In this document: one piece after another, positions 1 to 10,952 of the stretch | Layout: the number at the start of each line of letters is the position of its first letter | Numbering within the stretch: position 1 is the first letter of the stretch | Assembly (NCBI RefSeq): GCF_003945595.2 | Contig: NW_024104532.1 | Location: 5,455,501 to 5,519,500, forward strand | From: Pipra filicauda | Taxonomy: Eukaryota > Chordata > Aves > Passeriformes > Pipridae | Direction of reading: 5' to 3' | DNA length: 64,000 bases | The notes under the pieces: model-generated | The model's input: only the letters and a program-made list of their open reading frames with translations | Told to the model about the DNA's origin: nothing | Databases searched by the model: none | Position numbers and translations under genes: made by a program

Positions 1-234
1 TTTATTCCCTTTTAAATGTTTTGTATTGAACTGAGTAGATGAAATGTGTCAGATATTTTCTGCTTCTCTATATAATACTGGGAAAAGAATGTTACTGATT
101 TTCACTTCTTCATCTACAAGTGCTACTGAGCTGGGAGGAGCCAGAGCCCATGGTGGCACACATGACAGTGACCAAGGGATGCTCCACTGCCTTTGGCTCA
201 CCTGGCACTGGGTAAATCCTTGTGGCTTCACACA

Positions 235-290
235 GTTATCCTCTGAGGCTGAACAACCCCAGCAAACCATGTTTCCTCGTTCTCCTCCAG
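235..290 (-). mobile_element. Possible CR1 LINE scrap
   Basis: The words around CTGAGGCTGAACAACCCCAGC (about 240-260), followed by a CCTCGT-type stretch, resemble the reverse complement of the CR1 region just upstream of its 3' UTR, where CR1 has 'gctgagggagctggggctgttcagcct'. The match is short and imperfect, and chance resemblance is possible. Confidence 0.3.
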
Positions 291-693
291 TCAGAAGTGT
301 TCCCTAGGGCACTCCTACACTGTAAAAATAAATGGAATGTAAAAACTGGGTAAGCTACGTGTCCTGGCTGTTTAACAATGGTAACGTGTACCCAATGCAT
401 AACAACTTAAAATGTGTTATATGGTCATGGTCACAATTAAATAAAACCCATCTTTGCTAGTTCATAAAAATGCATGAAATAAGTTAGGCTTTAAAAGACT
501 TGTAATTTTTGTTTTTTCCGAAGTGCTGGTCTGGCGGGAACCCAGCGCCCCAGGAGTTCTGGGGAGCCACAGGGAGGGTGGTGCCAATTGTCATACAATA
601 GATTTCAAAAATCTATAAATGACCGCACACTTCTATGCCACAATGTAATAAACACTAAATATAGACATTAAAATATAGAAGGGCAGTAATTTA

Positions 694-1002
694 CTAAATC
701 GTTAATATATAATTATGACTCTCATAGAGGGTATCGGGCAATTCGTGGAAGCGAGAGCCACTTTCAGCTTTGTGTACAGCATTCCAAAGGTCAGAAAGAA
801 CATCTGAAGCACCGAAGGGAACTCCCATGGCTGCCAGATGCCGACATAAATCTGCCTGGGGACAGCATGGACAATGTGGGGGACCCAGAGATAAGCAGGT
901 CATGTCACATCCGACTTTGAAGTGAGCGTGCAGAACATACTGCGCAGGAAGCATCCAGGTATGGAGTGACACAGGGAAAAAATTAACCCCCTCGAGACTC
1001 AA
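694..1002 (-). other. Unrecognised 102-codon open frame in a CpG-richer stretch
   Basis: A minus-strand frame from an ATG at 1000-1002 to a stop near 694 encodes 102 residues. It has a cysteine-rich middle (a CPCCPQADLC segment) and a C-terminal part of mixed charged and hydrophobic residues. I recognise no domain. The surrounding 480 bp carry more CpG dinucleotides than most of the window. It could be chance, a decayed retrogene or an unknown exon. No promoter, Kozak context or splice partner was established. Confidence 0.12.
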
Positions 1003-2450
1003 GGAAACAACTGTAAATGATCACACAGCAGTACGGTCTCAGTACGGGAAATCTCTTTGGTTACGCACTGCTGACAGCCCGGCAGGAACAGAACAGACAC
1101 GTGAGTCCCTGTTGGCAAACACAGATGGGCCACTCCGGGTCTGCACTAAATCACTGCAGAGCTAGAAGCAGCCTAGGAAAAAAGGATTGAAGTTTTTCCA
1201 GATGAAGTGATGTGCTCATGGATTAGAATAGCAGCAACTTTCTCTGTGACTTTTCAGAAATCTGTGCGTGAGATGGTGCTGCTCAGTGGAGTTCAGGTTC
1301 AGCTGAATGGATCTCCCTTACCGTGGCAGTGCAGAGAAGTTTGCAGGCTGAGGGACTGATCTACCAGCATTTCACTCAAAGTACTGGAATGGACACAACT
1401 GATGGATTTGATCTCTGAAGCAATCAGTGAAGATAAGCTAAAGGAGCAGATGCTGAAGAATCAGAACTACATCTCAAAGACAGTGGGGAATGGAATTAAT
1501 TTAGTCAAACCAAGAACATGTTAGCACCAGTGACCAAAAATCACATGAATGAAGTAAAATCTTACTAAATAAATATTTGGAGAGATATCAGTAATTGAAA
1601 GATGGTTGTTCAGAATTACACAGAAAAAAAGAATTTGCACTTTTGGAATAAATACTGTAGGAAGTCCACAAATAACAAATCATAGTAGGCCTTAAGCGTA
1701 CTTGGAAGTACTCCCAAAAATAAGGATTACATTGCCTTTTCCTATGAAATGCCAATTCTGTAGCTGTGCCACGAACAGGTTCAGGTGGAGCACAGTTTTA
1801 TAGAAAGAACTGCTCCTCCCTTTGCAATCTGCTCTCTCTTGCAAAATGGCACTGACATGCCCAGTGTCTAATGCTCTTCCCAAACCCAAATCTTTTAAGA
1901 TCTCGGTTGCCTTGTAAGGAGCTCAATTTTGTTTCCTATCAGCTTGTGAGTAATTCTGTTTAATTCTTAAATATCCATCAAAGGCTCTCGTCCAGTGCCT
2001 GAAGCCTGTCAATAGTTTTGCAGCTAAGACAGAATGGAATAATGACATTACCCAGCTGTGGTTTCCACAGGATCAGGAGGGTGCTCCCTTACGAGCAGAT
2101 CATCATCATCATCCTCATGGCTCCAAACTTATGTGTCAGAGGGGACTCCTGTGTCCGAGCTCACTCTAAGTGTGCTTCTGCCATTAACTTTAGTAGGTTA
2201 CAAACTGAGGCAAAGAGGGGCTGTGTTGTGCCCCATGTGCTCTCCGCAGCTTAATAATTTCTTGTATTTTTCTACTTTTTCCCCGTTTTTTCTCTGTCTG
2301 TAATTCCTATGCTAACCTTTGGCTGTTGTCATGTATTTCTACATGAATCACTATTCTAGTTCTTCCACTGTGCAATCCTCATTCATTGTTTTTTCAATAT
2401 TTTACATCTGTTGCTCTACTTCATCTTGAATCCCTTTGTTTCTTCACCTT

Positions 2451-2592
2451 ATAGAATCACAGACTGGTTTGGGCTGGAGGGACCTTAAAGACCATCTCGC
2501 TCCAACCCCCTGCCATGGGCAGGGACACCTTCCACTAGCCCAGGTTGCTCCAAGCCCTGTCCAAACTGGCCTTGAACTCTTCTAGGGATGGG
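2451..2592 (-). mobile_element. CR1 LINE 3'-end fragment
   Basis: The left end starts with ATAGAATCACAGA, the reverse complement of the CR1 8-bp tail repeat. It is followed by the typical minus-strand CR1 words 'ggtttgggctggagggacctt', 'ccatgggcagggacacctt' and 'ccaggttgctccaagccctg', ending near 'gggatgggcc'. This is a 5'-truncated copy of about 140 bp, the normal state of avian CR1 insertions. It has no coding capacity. Confidence 0.95.
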
Positions 2593-4412
2593 CCTCAGGG
2601 TTTACTGAAGCCCCAGGAACAACTGTGAGCACTGAATCCTTCCCTCTCAGGATCCACAGGGACAAACAGTGAGAGCCGCTTCCTTCTGCAGCTGGTTTGT
2701 GTAAAAAAGAAATCACAACTGCAACTGGAGATTCATCAGAGGAGGTTACGGTGCTGTAGAGCTTTTCTGAGTGCTGGGGCTTAGATCTGTGACAAAGGGC
2801 TGAAACTCCAGAATGCTGTAGCAGACAGTCACAGAAATGCACTGGTCAGAAATGGGGGTGTTAATTGGGTTAATTGAGGAGGAGGAGGAGCACTTTGTGA
2901 CAGGCATTGGGGTGAAGTCATGTGTAAGTACACACAAACAACTTTGTTTTGAAGTTTTTCAGAAACATCTGGCAACAACATGCAAGGAAGAGGAAACTTT
3001 TGGTTTATGCATCAAGACCTCTCTGTGAAGAAAAGAAAACTTGAGCTAATTACAGGATGCCTGCAAGAAAAGAACCACCTTTGATTGCACCCTTATTTTT
3101 TCCTGCAGCACAATGCCAGATAAAAACCAGTAGCCAGTGGCACACAGATTTTAGTGGAGTCTGGGCTAAGTTGGCATCACCAACACAGCTGCTCCGTGGG
3201 CGGGAGGGTTGTACAGACTCCTTGTGTTACAGGCACCCAACAGCAGTGTGGGAGCTCCCTGGGATCCTACAGGGTTATCTTGGCTCAGCTGTTGTTTGAG
3301 AATTAGGTAGAATTACCTGGACAGGTAAATTGTACTGTAGGATGAAGGACTGACCGCGCTCACCAGTTCTTGTGAGAGGTCTGCCAATGCCACGTGTAAA
3401 GAGCTGATCAAGTGGAAATGATTAAAAAACAGGATTCGATGTTCCTCTCTTTGCTCTGGAGTGTTTTGGTGGTCATGGTGCTGCAAGGGGGCAAATTAAC
3501 ACACAATTCCAAAGCAGCCGCCTGTGCCAACATGCTGGGAGAATCTGAGACGGAGGAGGTGTGTATTCCCTGGGAATCTAGGAGAACGGAGGTGTGTATT
3601 CCTGTGTAATTCCAACATGGCAGATTCATTGCAGGAGTGCACCACACAGGAGGCTGACACCTATTTTGTTTTAAAGCAAGTCCTACTTCCTCATGTTCAT
3701 GATTTCAAATCGTGTTCTATAAATCTAGGGCTTGTCAGCAATAAACCAGAATTATATGCAACTGGGTTCACTAATGAAACGAAATTCAGGCTGTGACACT
3801 GAGCAAGTTTTCAGCTCAGGCTCAGGAGTGAAATATATAAGTAAAGGTATGAGAAAAACAAAAATGTTACCACTAAAAATATGTTTTATGAAATGTCATA
3901 TACCTTTTAAAACATCTGCCTTTACTGCAAGAGATATGACACCTGTTCAAATTGAAAACATAATTCCAAGCTCTGCCATGTTTAGTACCCCAGATGGGTC
4001 CTAATTCAGAGTGTGAGCCAAACCCAGGAGCCAAGGGGAAAAATTCTTGGACTTGCAGTAGGTGCTCTGTATGAAGAAAGGATTTTTAAATCTTTTCCTA
4101 AATATCACACACATGAAATGGGAGAATTCAAAGGCAGTTGGTAAGGAGATGGGACAGAAAAATTAAAATGCTTTTTCTGGAGACAAGAAGAGAACACAGT
4201 ATAAATAAATAAGGTCTACATATTTCATTTTCTTATGGAAAAAGTCCTTGTAGACAATTAATTGTCCTTATCCTTTGGGTTCCATCCTACTGACTCCCTG
4301 TGTTGTGCTGTTCTAGCATTTACATGGATATAACTTTTAAAGGACTTCAGTTTTAAACAGCCTTCTTCTGTGACTTTAGTTGGGAGATCTAATAAAAAAT
4401 CAAAAGACTTAC
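2593..4412. other. Unique non-coding sequence
   Basis: No gene or family is recognised. A small imperfect tandem duplication lies at 3549-3605 (unit about 36 bp, marked by two copies of the word GTGTGTATTCC). Short purine runs (GGAGGAGGAGGAG near 2880) and scattered AT-rich stretches are the only other structure seen. Confidence 0.6.
3549..3605. repeat. Imperfect 36-bp tandem duplication
   Basis: An ACGGAG word followed by GGTGTGTATTCC occurs twice with an offset of about 36 bp, around 3550 and 3586. The second copy lacks a GAG triplet. It looks like an old local duplication by slippage. Confidence 0.6.
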
Positions 4413-4484
4413 CAGGTATTTCCGTGGTAGGATTGTGCTTGGCATCAGCCTGAACTCACAGAAATCGGTGCTGACATTGCAGTG
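4413..4484 (-). other. Exon-like interval with both splice signals (unproven)
   Basis: Read on the minus strand, a pyrimidine-rich tract ending CTTTCTATCCAG precedes 72 bases that end in CTG directly before GTAAGT. Only one of the three frames is open. It gives 24 codons beginning HCNVSTDFCEF and ending PRKYL, in phase 0 at both edges. I do not recognise the peptide. Both splice signals are good, and the exact codon multiple and mixed residue composition favour a real exon. Against it, decoy exons of this quality are frequent in vertebrate introns and no partner exon was established. Confidence 0.25.
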
Positions 4485-5393
4485 CTGGATAGAAAGACAA
4501 ATAAAAAGAAAATCATATTGTCTCATGTATTTAAAAATAATTTTAGAGACAACCTAAACATTCTGGTAACACATAGCCCTTTAGAAGAGGTGGTTATTTT
4601 GACACCTGAGAGTTTCTGCATTGCCAGGAGCATTAAAACCCAGGCTTATGGGTGGTTCTGAAACACTCCAGTGTAATGAACAGCAACTCTGTCAGAAACA
4701 GCCTCACATAGAATATTTTTAAGAGTAGGGCCTCTCCCAGTCTTTGTTCAGAAATAGCCTGAAATCAGCCACCTTCAGCTCCTCTTTTTCCCCTCCAGAT
4801 GTGTGCCTGAGGCAGGGCGAGCTGGTGCCACCCTCATCTGGGCTGGCAGCACGGGGTTCCTGACATGTCCCACATCTGGGCCTTGCTGCAGCCAGGATTT
4901 AGTTTAAGTTTTATCAAAGGATGTGGGAACAATGGCCCTGAAATGGGTCCGATGTCACTCCATGTGTCACAAAGTTCACTTGAGGCAGATGCACAGTGAC
5001 AGGAGCCTCCTCTGTATTTCCAGCTCCAAGGAATCAAGCAGGAATGTGTGCTCTCCAAAGCTGTTCATTTGCCTTAATGATATTTCTCAACTTTTTCTGT
5101 GCCTTTTAATTCTAGAATATACTTGCTGAGAGGGGCAACCAGACATACATACAATACACAAGACGTGGTAACACAATGCTCTTCTCTCTTCCTTCCCTCA
5201 TCATTCCTAACATTCCAGTTAATTTTTCTGACAGCCAGCAGCGAGTTTGTTTCCACGGAACTCTGTATCTCCAGTGATTCTTTCCTCGGTGGTAATATCT
5301 AATTTACAGCTTGTCATTGCACATATTCATATATTTTTCTTTGTGCATTTTGCATTTCCTTGTAGTCTTATAATTTTCTGGCAGTAAATTCAG
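4485..5393. other. Unique non-coding sequence
   Basis: AT-rich unique sequence with no recognised repeat, RNA or coding segment. Open frames here are short and overlap each other on both strands. Confidence 0.6.
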
Positions 5394-5690
5394 CCTGGCA
5401 TCTGATCACATGCTCCCTCAATATGGTCAGGCACTTCTGCAACTCTTTACAGTTAGATTTTGGTTTTATTACTTTGAATAACTTATTTTCAGCAACCAAC
5501 TTTGTCACCTCCTGCCATGTCCTCTCCTTTTCCAAGTCATTTATGAGTATTTGGAATGGCACAGATCCCTGTGGGACTCCACTTTGCTGTGAAAGGATCT
5601 ATTTCTCCCTACCTTTTGCTTCCATATTTTAACCACTTTTTGACCCCTTAAAGGAACTTCTCACTTTCTCTGGATAGCTCAATTTGTCTT
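5394..5690 (-). mobile_element. Ancient CR1/L3-like LINE relic
   Basis: Words such as 'tttgtcacctcctgccatgt', 'ccaagtcatttatgagtatt', 'ggcacagatccctgtgggac' and 'ttttaaccactttttgaccc' match, in order, the reverse complement of an old CR1/L3-type LINE segment seen widely in turtles, crocodilians and birds. The copy is strongly diverged. Orientation is inferred from that resemblance. A repeat-library search would settle the family. Confidence 0.6.
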
Positions 5691-5932
5691 AGATGAAAGC
5701 TGCCTTGAAGGAGCAAAAAAGTAGAGGAATGAATCTGACCTTTTATTAAAATCCAGCAAAGACAGATGATGGGCCCAGTTCTGCTCTAAGTGTCAGTACA
5801 AGGAAACCACCAGATTCATGCTGACATGAACAAGAACCTGGCTTGCCCTTGCAGACAGACAACAGCAACCCTCAGTTTCTGGCTAATTAGGAGGAAATCG
5901 GGTATTTTGCCCCAGCACAGACTTGCTTGCAG

Positions 5933-6125
5933 GATTTAAACTCCTCAATTTGCAAACTTCTACTCAAGAGAACATAAGCAAGGTTAATTGGGTTAGAGGC
6001 ACTAATGAAGCTGCAGGCTTGGACTCTCCTGAATCAATGCAAAGCTCCCTAAAAAAAAAGGGTTCTCCTGCAAAACAAGTTTTCACTGGTTTTTCAGGTA
6101 TGGTGTGGAACTTGTTAATTTGCAG
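5933..6125 (+). other. Exon-like interval with open frame (unproven)
   Basis: An acceptor-like CTTGCTTGCAG ends at 5932 and a strong donor TTTGCAG/GTAAGA starts at 6126. One frame is open across all 193 bases, giving about 63 codons that include an ENISKVNWVRG segment and a SSLKKKGSPAK segment. A second, better acceptor (TTTTCACTGGTTTTTCAG, ending at 6097) would give a 28-base alternative exon. No family is recognised. This may be chance. Confidence 0.2.
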
Positions 6126-6793
6126 GTAAGAGCCAACCCCACCCCTGCTGTCACAGCCGAAGGGGGTTATGTGATGGCAGAAGTCCTACAGGTGTGATGA
6201 TTTATGGGATTTAGCACAGATGAAGAAAACTGGAGGCTTAGCACTCACTAGGAATTATTACAAACATTTCTTGCAGGTCTCCCAGGAGCTGAAGCTCCCT
6301 GGGTGCTTTGAACAGTCAAATATTGAGCCTTGCTGCATCATTTGGCTGCAGGAGATGGTCTGATGCCACCCAAACCTTGACATCACTTCCCTTTGGTGTG
6401 TTAATAAGCAGCCCGGCATGTCACCTGCATCCATGGGCACAGCCTCCTCGAAGCTTTCCAAGTGGTCACGGCATGCATTCAGCTCATTGGGAAAGCCAAG
6501 GAAATGTTCATAGAACCACAGTGAGTCCGTCTGCCCTGACAGGAAAACATCTGAACCACTGACACAGCCCGGGAAAGGAGACGGGGAGAGATTCACCCAC
6601 TGCTCTCACTTCAGCTTCACAACTCAGCACTAGCTGTGTCGGTCACATCTCTTTGCCAGAGAATTTAAAAATGGGAGGAACACACTGGATGATTGAGGCT
6701 GAAGGCAGAGAGGCTTGACACCTTGGCTCTACCTTCCCTGAACTTGCATTGCTTCACAAGGCTAGTGCAACATTTCTAACAATTTACAGTTTT

Positions 6794-6922
6794 GAATTTC
6801 CTTGTGGTCCACAGAAGTTACAGACTGGAGAAATATTTTTTTAATAAATAGTGTTTATAATCGTGAATCTTTTTGTGATCTACAGAAGGTAAAGACTGGA
6901 GAAATATTTACTAATAAAACAA
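6794..6922. repeat. Imperfect 71-bp tandem duplication
   Basis: The unit starting GAATTTCCTTGTGGTCCACA at 6794 recurs at 6865 as GAATCTTTTTGTGATCTACA. Both copies continue through AGACTGGAGAAATATTT and a TAATAAA word. By eye the two copies are about 85 percent identical over some 55 bases. No known element is recognised in the unit, so it appears to be a local tandem duplication. Confidence 0.8.
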
Positions 6923-7833
6923 TAAATACTAATTTTAGAATAACTTTCAGTCATCATCAGAGGGGAAGGAAAGAGCCAATTATAAACAGTAACTTTTATA
7001 CAGACTTGTGTAGAAGCTACAGGAATCCTCAGAGGTTTTTATAATGCCCCAAAAGGCTCTTTTGTGCTTATACAAAAGGTCAGTATTTGACTTCTTCCAC
7101 TACTGCATAACAAGGCACAAGTCTTGAAACAACTGCAGAAGGCAAATAAAAAGGCGTTACATGTGGTCTCCTTGCCAAATGCTGCTGTGCCTGTAACCCT
7201 CAAAAGGCTGAGATAAAGAGACAAGAAAATTGACAGCAAATGCCATTGCTGCTCCGATCAGCCTGAGCGGGAGCTGAGGAGGGCTCAGGGATTTCTGCCT
7301 CCCACCACCCCTGGCTCCTCCAGGACAGCCCTTCCTAAAGTGCTAAGTGGGCTCATACATGAGTTTTTAGCAGCTTTATTAAGGTATTTCTATGAAGTGG
7401 AACTATTTTAGAGCATCTGTTCTCCTCACCCAGAACAAAAGTGAAACTCAACAGGTTATTTTTGTCCCTCCTCCCAGCCCTTGGTGTGAGGGGCCACCAC
7501 CCCACTGAGTTCCAGTGGGGCCAGGAGCTGCTCCTGACAGCAGGATCCTCTTGGGCACACTGGGCTCATCAGAAGGCATCTCCCCAAAGGAACCTGTGGC
7601 TGCTTTTACTGAGACCTTTCTGAATAACTGACGGAGAAAACAGGAAACCAAAGGTCTGTGGAGCGGACACGTGTTCCACGTGTCTGCTCCTTCCAGACAT
7701 TGCCGTGCTGCTCTGGCAAGCCTGGAGCCGTGGAAGATAATGGGGATACTCACGAGGACATGAAGGAAACATATTAAATTGTCTTATCTTTCTACCTCTA
7801 CTGCCACTGACCAGGCAGGATGTTCCCTCAAAA

Positions 7834-7985
7834 TTAGAATCCTGGAATTCTGGAATGGTTTGGGTTGGAAGGGACTTCAAAGCTCGTTCAGTTCCATCCC
7901 CTTACCATGGGTAGGGACACCTTCCACTGGACCAGGTCGCTCCAAGCCCATCCAACCTGGCCTTGAACACTCCTGGGGATGGGCC
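7834..7985 (-). mobile_element. CR1 LINE 3'-end fragment
   Basis: Minus-strand CR1 words appear in order: 'tggaatggtttgggttggaa', 'gggacttcaaagctcgttca', 'ccatgggtagggacacctt' and 'ccaacctggccttgaacact', ending at 'ggggatgggcc'. It is truncated at about 150 bp and non-coding. Confidence 0.95.
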
Positions 7986-9594
7986 ATCTGTTCACAGCCA
8001 GTCCTCAAGAGTTACCATTTCAGACAACATTCCCAGTAAATTATAAAGAAAAAGCCTTATTAGAGCTGAACAGGGAGGAAGAGCCAGGGCAGATGCACAG
8101 CTGATTGCCTGGGCAGGGACAGAACCGATGGGATATATTAACTGGAAAGCAATTTGCCATCAGTATCTTCCCAGTGCATTGCATATCCTTGGCATTTGGT
8201 AAACAGTTAATAATAACTGGTCAGGAGAACAGTAACACAAATCAATGTACAAATTCAATTAGGAAGAGAAAATAAAAATATTATGTGAATTACTAAGCTA
8301 ACCTGATATTTTAGCCTTGAGTTTAGAATTTGTTTGCTTTAGAGGAGAAGTTCTAATCAGATTAAAAGGAGGTTTCAAAAAAATTAATAGCAGATGTGAA
8401 TGAAATAGATAATGATTTTCATTCCCAATTTTGTGACCAAGGTTATAGATGGAGAGAGGGAGTATAATGGAAATAATGTGGCCAGGGTTCTTATGATTTT
8501 CTGATAAAGATTAACTCTTTACAGCTTCTCTCCTTTAGCACGTGCACAGTGATCAATCCTCAGCTTACCTGAACCCAGGTATAAAAATTGACAACCTCAA
8601 TTTCTGACTGGTTTCCTCAAAATTTAGTCAGTATCTGAATGACGTGATTTTCTTCTGTTGAAGGCTGAAATACTTTCTCTAGAGGAGACCTCAGCGAGCA
8701 GATTCAGGTTATTATGGTGTCAATAATTAACTTGGAACAGCACTGCTGCCTTTTATGCTTGCTTGGAAAAGCCTCCTTTGATACCCTTGGATACCAGCAT
8801 GGGTCCATGTATCCCTCCATGGCTCTGATGACTCCACACCAAGGAACTCAGCCTTGCATTTGAGAGGACAAGACTGACCCCTGCCCTGTCAGATCAATTC
8901 CTGGAATTTACACATATTGCACTTTTCAGATGTTCTATAAATTTTGGAATTTCTCAATTTCAAGGAGTAATTTTGGTAAATTAGTGAAATCATCTCTTTA
9001 GAACCTGTCCAAGCTAATATCCTGAGGGGTAAGGGATTTCAGCCTTCCCTTCCCTTCCCACTTCACATTTACTTGGTTGCGTTTAGCATCTTTAAGCTTT
9101 GGAGTGAAAAGAGAATACAGAGACAAATATGTTGTTTGTTTTCCCAGTGCCAGATGGATGGATTCAATTTTCAGATTCCTTAAACTGCCAACGCTGCAAA
9201 ATTGTAAAAAAAAAACCAAACCACCAAACCGAAAATCATTTCATTTAAAGATCTGTCATGGCTTCTATAAACTGCATAGAATTTTTTTGGCATTTGTAAC
9301 AGAATTGATGTCACATGTACATTCTATCACTCACATCTGATGATGTTACATTACTGAGATGGTTAGGTAAGGTAAAAAAATGTGAATATAGTGCTTCTTT
9401 TTTTCCTGCCTTCATTTAACCACAGGGATAACTCCATCCAGCACCTTTGGATTTCTGAAAGAAGCCCCTTTACATCCCCTCTATTAATATTTTGGATGCA
9501 CAGAGGATACAAGCCATGATACCAAGTTGTTAGTCAGCTTCAAAACACAGTTGTTTGATTGGCAACCTCTTTGGTGAATGCATTCCATGTGTAT
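7986..9594. other. Unique non-coding sequence
   Basis: AT-rich unique sequence. A donor-like TTCAG/GTAAGC on the minus strand near 8571 follows a 39-base open segment, but its acceptor is weak. No repeat or gene is recognised. Confidence 0.6.
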
Positions 9595-9914
9595 TCATAG
9601 AATAAGAGAATCATGGAATAATAGGATCATTAGGGTTGGAACAGCCCTCCAAGATCATCGAGTCCAACCACTCCCATGTCCTCAAGTGCCACATTTACAC
9701 AGCTTTTAAATCCCTCCAGGCATGAGGACTCTACCACTGCCCTGGGTAGCTTGTGCCAGGGCTGGGCAACCCTTTCCACGAAGAAATTTCCCCTGATATC
9801 CAACTTGAACCTCCCTTGCCACAGCTTGAGGCCATTTCCTCTTGTTGTGTTACTTATTCCATGGGGGCAGAGCCTGACCCCCACCTGGGTCCACCCTCCT
9901 GTCAGGGAGTTGGT
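9595..9914 (-). mobile_element. CR1 LINE fragment, longer 3' copy
   Basis: The left end has TCATAGAAT repeats. It is followed by minus-strand CR1 sequence: 'gggttggaacagccctccaa', 'gatcatcgagtccaaccact', 'gaagaaatttcccctgatat' and 'gaggccatttcctcttgttg', reaching 'ctgtcagggagttg'. The copy is about 320 bp, more complete than most here. The minus-strand 132-codon frame that crosses it is a by-product of the repeat. Sequence from 9915 to about 10020 is not clearly CR1. Confidence 0.93.
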
Positions 9915-10942
9915 CCTGTACCTGCTGGAGTTCCTGGTGCCCCTGGCACATCCATGGAGTTCATGGCCAAGCGGAACCCCCTGCCCATGCTGCTGATACA
10001 CTGAAAGTCCTCCAGAAGCTGAAAACACTGCATGGAAGAGTGATTTCCAAATGTGAATGTTTTACTTCCAAACAGGCTCTGTAACCCAAAGAGCATTTGT
10101 AAAAGGAGTTCTCTCTAACAGTCTACTAAAGTCTTGTGTGAATCACTAAACTATCACAACAATCTGGAATAATTGGCAGTTTTCCACTCAAAAACCCCGC
10201 TTGTGTCTGCTGGGTCTGAAAAGAGCTTGTACAACATCCAGAACTCCAGGAAAACCTGCCGTTCCCATTGCACAGCCATTTCTCCGCTTCCAGAAACAAT
10301 CTGCCACTACCACAAGAAGAGTCTCTCCAATAATTCTGCTGGGTTGTCACTTTTGCCTTCTAACTGGGGAATGTTTGTACCAGCTGAGACATTCACCCTT
10401 CCTGTTGTAACGGAGCTACTTAACAAGGTTTAACTCCTTCTCTTACCTCTCAGACCTCAACCGGTTCCTGTCCACATCATCCCATCCTTTCGATCCCTGT
10501 TCTCATTGGAAAGGGACCCACAGGGATCATTGAAGTCCTTGTTCTGCACAGGACAACCCCAGGAATCCCACCATGTGCCTTCTTGGCACCTGGAGTATTC
10601 ACGGAGCAGTGCAAAGAGTTAACCAAGGGCAAGTACAGGAAGGTGATGGGGAGGAACAGGGAGGAACATTTGGACTCCAGTAATTCATGGGAGTTTAAAT
10701 AGTTGCTGAATGACATTGTGGACTATTAAGTTAATCGCCTAAGTGACCTTTGGGGAAAACGTGTAAACTCCCTAGGGAAGGAGTGAGTGGGAATGTGGCC
10801 AAGCATGGCACACACACACCCCTCTGGACATTCGTACACATCAGGTGCCTGCAGGCAGTGCACACCACAACCTGTCTGGAGAGGATCAGACCCCTACCCA
10901 CCCTGCAGACATCCCACCTCCTCTTCAGGCATATCTTATTTG

Positions 10943-10952
10943 CCCCCCCCCC
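10943..10952. repeat. C10 homopolymer
   Basis: A run of ten C residues, prone to length variation and sequencing error. No other structure is seen. Confidence 0.9.

Larger units (their letters stand above)
1..2450. other. Unique non-coding sequence, no recognised gene
   Basis: No known family is recognised here. Two sub-regions stand out and are listed separately: a short CR1-like scrap near 235-290 and a CpG-richer stretch at about 700-1180 with a minus-strand open frame. From about 1171 to 1522 one plus-strand frame is interrupted by a single stop near 1347. It has no start codon and no recognisable domain, so it is most likely chance. The stretch 2270-2450 is pyrimidine-rich. Confidence 0.6.
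5691..7833. other. Unique non-coding sequence with a local duplication and one exon-like interval
   Basis: Apart from the exon-like interval 5933-6125 and the 71-bp duplication at 6794-6922, nothing is recognised. The part around 7250-7700 is GC-richer and gives overlapping open frames on both strands, none resembling a family. Confidence 0.6.

Noticed and set aside
1171..1522. Plus frame broken by one stop, resembling a pseudogene
   Set aside because: No start, no recognised homologue and a length compatible with chance.
9915..10003. Gly-Pro-rich plus frame resembling collagen
   Set aside because: The Gly-X-Y spacing breaks after a few residues and the segment directly follows a CR1 copy.
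9630..10028. 132-codon minus frame
   Set aside because: Most of it is the translated 3' end of a CR1 copy, not a cellular gene.
10447..10496. Minus-strand 50-base exon-like segment before GTAAGA
   Set aside because: The acceptor is weak (AATGAGAACAG) and the peptide is short and unremarkable.
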